From the NCBI GenBank assembly GCA_018815145.1, contig JAHIYL010000122.1, forward strand, positions 1 through 6,581: DNA of 6,581 nt, given 5' to 3'. The notes beneath the pieces were generated by a model, which was given only the letters and a program-made list of their open reading frames with translations, ran no database searches and was not told the DNA's origin. Source of the DNA: Nanobdellota archaeon (GTDB lineage: Archaea > Nanobdellota > Nanobdellia > Woesearchaeales > GW2011-AR15). Positions 5,692 through 6,581 of the stretch are shown one piece after another (positions within the stretch are counted from its first letter, which is position 1; every line of letters starts with the position of its first letter). The position numbers and the translations under genes are program-made.

Positions 5692-5868
5692 TTAAGAAGA
5701 ATATTCCAATATGGACTGGAGGGGTTTTGGTTTTCCGAAATTATATCCTTGATATCGGAAGGTCATATTATCTAATTGTTCATGATATAACCCATAAAAA
5801 AGCATAAGATATCCATGAACCATGCCAAATACTGTCTCATCCTCAACCTGTTCAAAGACAATTTTCAA
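5692..5868 (-). pseudogene. Remnant of a second EAL domain (C-terminal end only)
   Basis: A 58-codon open frame, from a TTG that overlaps the hydrolase TGA down to TAA, encodes only the last part of an EAL domain. It begins LKIVFEQVEDE, matching LDIVFEQINDA of the intact neighbour (285-295), and ends with YQGYNFGKPKPLQSIL, the classic 'QGYxFxKPxP' end of EAL domains, matching YQGHYFQKAFPIDKLF. The distance from the glutamate to the QG glutamine is 34 residues here and 35 in the neighbour, against about 20 in typical EAL domains, so both belong to the same subfamily. At the DNA level 25 of the first 33 bases agree by hand count; similarity then fades. The first five-sixths of the domain (substrate loops, DDFG, lysine) are absent. 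In this frame a stop lies about 13 codons before the TTG, inside the hydrolase gene. A dead fragment left by deletion after a tandem duplication is the simplest reading; a tiny translated protein coupled through the TTGA overlap is less likely. Confidence 0.7.
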
Positions 5869-6581
5869 AGTGTATCTTTGATAAGCGACACCAGTTTTCT
5901 CCTGTTAAGGAATATGGCAAAGTGACCATATGGGACTTTATGCAGCTCTGAGTTTCTCAGCAATGAATTCAGCCTATCTGCATCCTTGAGCGATGTCATC
6001 AGATCAGGTACACCAAACATGATTCTGACATGACAAGTGATTTTCTTCAGATCATCTGCATATTTTTTACAAATTGGTTTGAAGACCAATCTCAGAACAT
6101 TCTCGTAATTGTCCATTTGTGATTTCACCAATTTGTCCGGACCAAGTGTGTATTTGAGAATCAGCTTTTTTCGGATTTTATTGCTTTTTTGATATGAGTT
6201 TAATATGCTTTTTTCGCAATATGCTAGTCCAATCTTATTCTTAATATCAAAGAAGATTGCAGGATTTGTAAGGACAAGCGACCTAACCTTATCCGGATTA
6301 GTCATTGCATACCCGCATGCAAGTTTGGCTCCAAATGACTGGCCGACTATGATTGGATTTTTTATTCCTGATCTATTGATGAATTCTCCAACATATCCGT
6401 AGTAGTCCTCGATTCCAAAGTCAGTATCAGGGACTTGGGATGACCTGAATCCAGGATGATTAGGTGCATAGACATGAAACTCTTTTGCCAGATGTTCAAT
6501 CAATCTGTTGTAGTAGTATTTTTCAACATCATGCTTACCGCATGCACCATGCAGGAAGAGAAGTGGATGGTTCTTTTCACT
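5865..6581 (-). CDS. Alpha/beta hydrolase (N-terminus beyond the window)
   Basis: The 238 visible C-terminal residues belong to an alpha/beta-hydrolase-fold enzyme of the MhpC-like group, a soluble esterase/lipase/hydrolase of unknown substrate. The frame is open to the window edge. Counting from the first complete codon there, LLFLHGACG (7-15) holds the HG oxyanion motif, VYAPNHPGFRSS (37-48) follows, G80-Q-S82-F-G84 is the nucleophile elbow, D193 in FGVPD is the presumed acid, and H220 in YGHFAIF is the catalytic histidine, so the triad is complete. A cap-like, lysine-rich helical segment spans about 112-180. Only the first strand and start codon (perhaps 20-40 residues) should be missing to the right. 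A TTG at 6503 is not the start, because the HG motif lies upstream of it. The C-terminal helix ends normally at TGA, and the EAL remnant begins in another frame at that very point. Confidence 0.9.
   Translation of the reverse strand, partial: SEKNHPLLFLHGACGKHDVEKYYYNRLIEHLAKEFHVYAPNHPGFRSSQVPDTDFGIEDYYGYVGEFINRSGIKNPIIVGQSFGAKLACGYAMTNPDKVRSLVLTNPAIFFDIKNKIGLAYCEKSILNSYQKSNKIRKKLILKYTLGPDKLVKSQMDNYENVLRLVFKPICKKYADDLKKITCHVRIMFGVPDLMTSLKDADRLNSLLRNSELHKVPYGHFAIFLNRRKLVSLIKDTL

Noticed and set aside
6501..6503. TTG as the start of the alpha/beta hydrolase
   Set aside because: The frame stays open to the window edge and encodes the LLFLHGACG oxyanion motif upstream of this codon, so the real start is outside the window.
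1..6581. CRISPR arrays, tRNA or rRNA genes, insertion sequences and integrase sites
   Set aside because: No regularly spaced direct repeats, tRNA cloverleaf signatures, transposase motifs or terminal inverted repeats were seen on either strand.

Overview
The window looks like a piece of an archaeal chromosome, AT-rich and densely coded. The strongest evidence is a diphthine synthase gene, because diphthamide on elongation factor 2 is made only by archaea and eukaryotes. Archaeal-type TATA boxes support this: TTTAAATA lies about 25-30 nt before three ATGs, with no ribosome-binding site between. A lipobox-bearing, cysteine-rich surface protein with a 'CGN...EEC' element and the mix of solitary genes would fit a small-genome archaeon of the Woesearchaeota/Pacearchaeota (DPANN) kind. 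That lineage is an inference and cannot be fixed from this sequence.

Layout. Four genes run rightward: a Fic-domain protein with an N-terminal winged-helix region (41-1282), diphthine synthase (1381-2139), a cysteine-rich lipoprotein (2185-3510) and carbamate kinase (3570-4601). The last three each carry their own core promoter, so they are probably not one operon. From 4590 the coding strand switches. A stand-alone EAL-domain protein (5612-4590, minus) overlaps the 3' end of carbamate kinase by 12 bp. Upstream of it lies a short remnant of a second EAL domain (5868-5692, minus). The remnant directly abuts the stop codon of an alpha/beta hydrolase that runs off the right edge (6581-5865, minus).

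How the genes relate. Translation-factor modification (dph5) and carbamoyl-phosphate/ATP chemistry (arcC) are housekeeping functions without obvious partners here. The Fic protein is probably a self-inhibited AMPylator-type enzyme coupled to a DNA-binding region. The most unusual part is the minus-strand block. The EAL protein keeps all eight residues usually linked to cyclic-di-GMP phosphodiesterase activity, yet it has three non-canonical loops. The remnant next door shares at least one of these loops, which points to a duplicated, lineage-specific EAL subfamily in an organism group where c-di-GMP signalling is not established.
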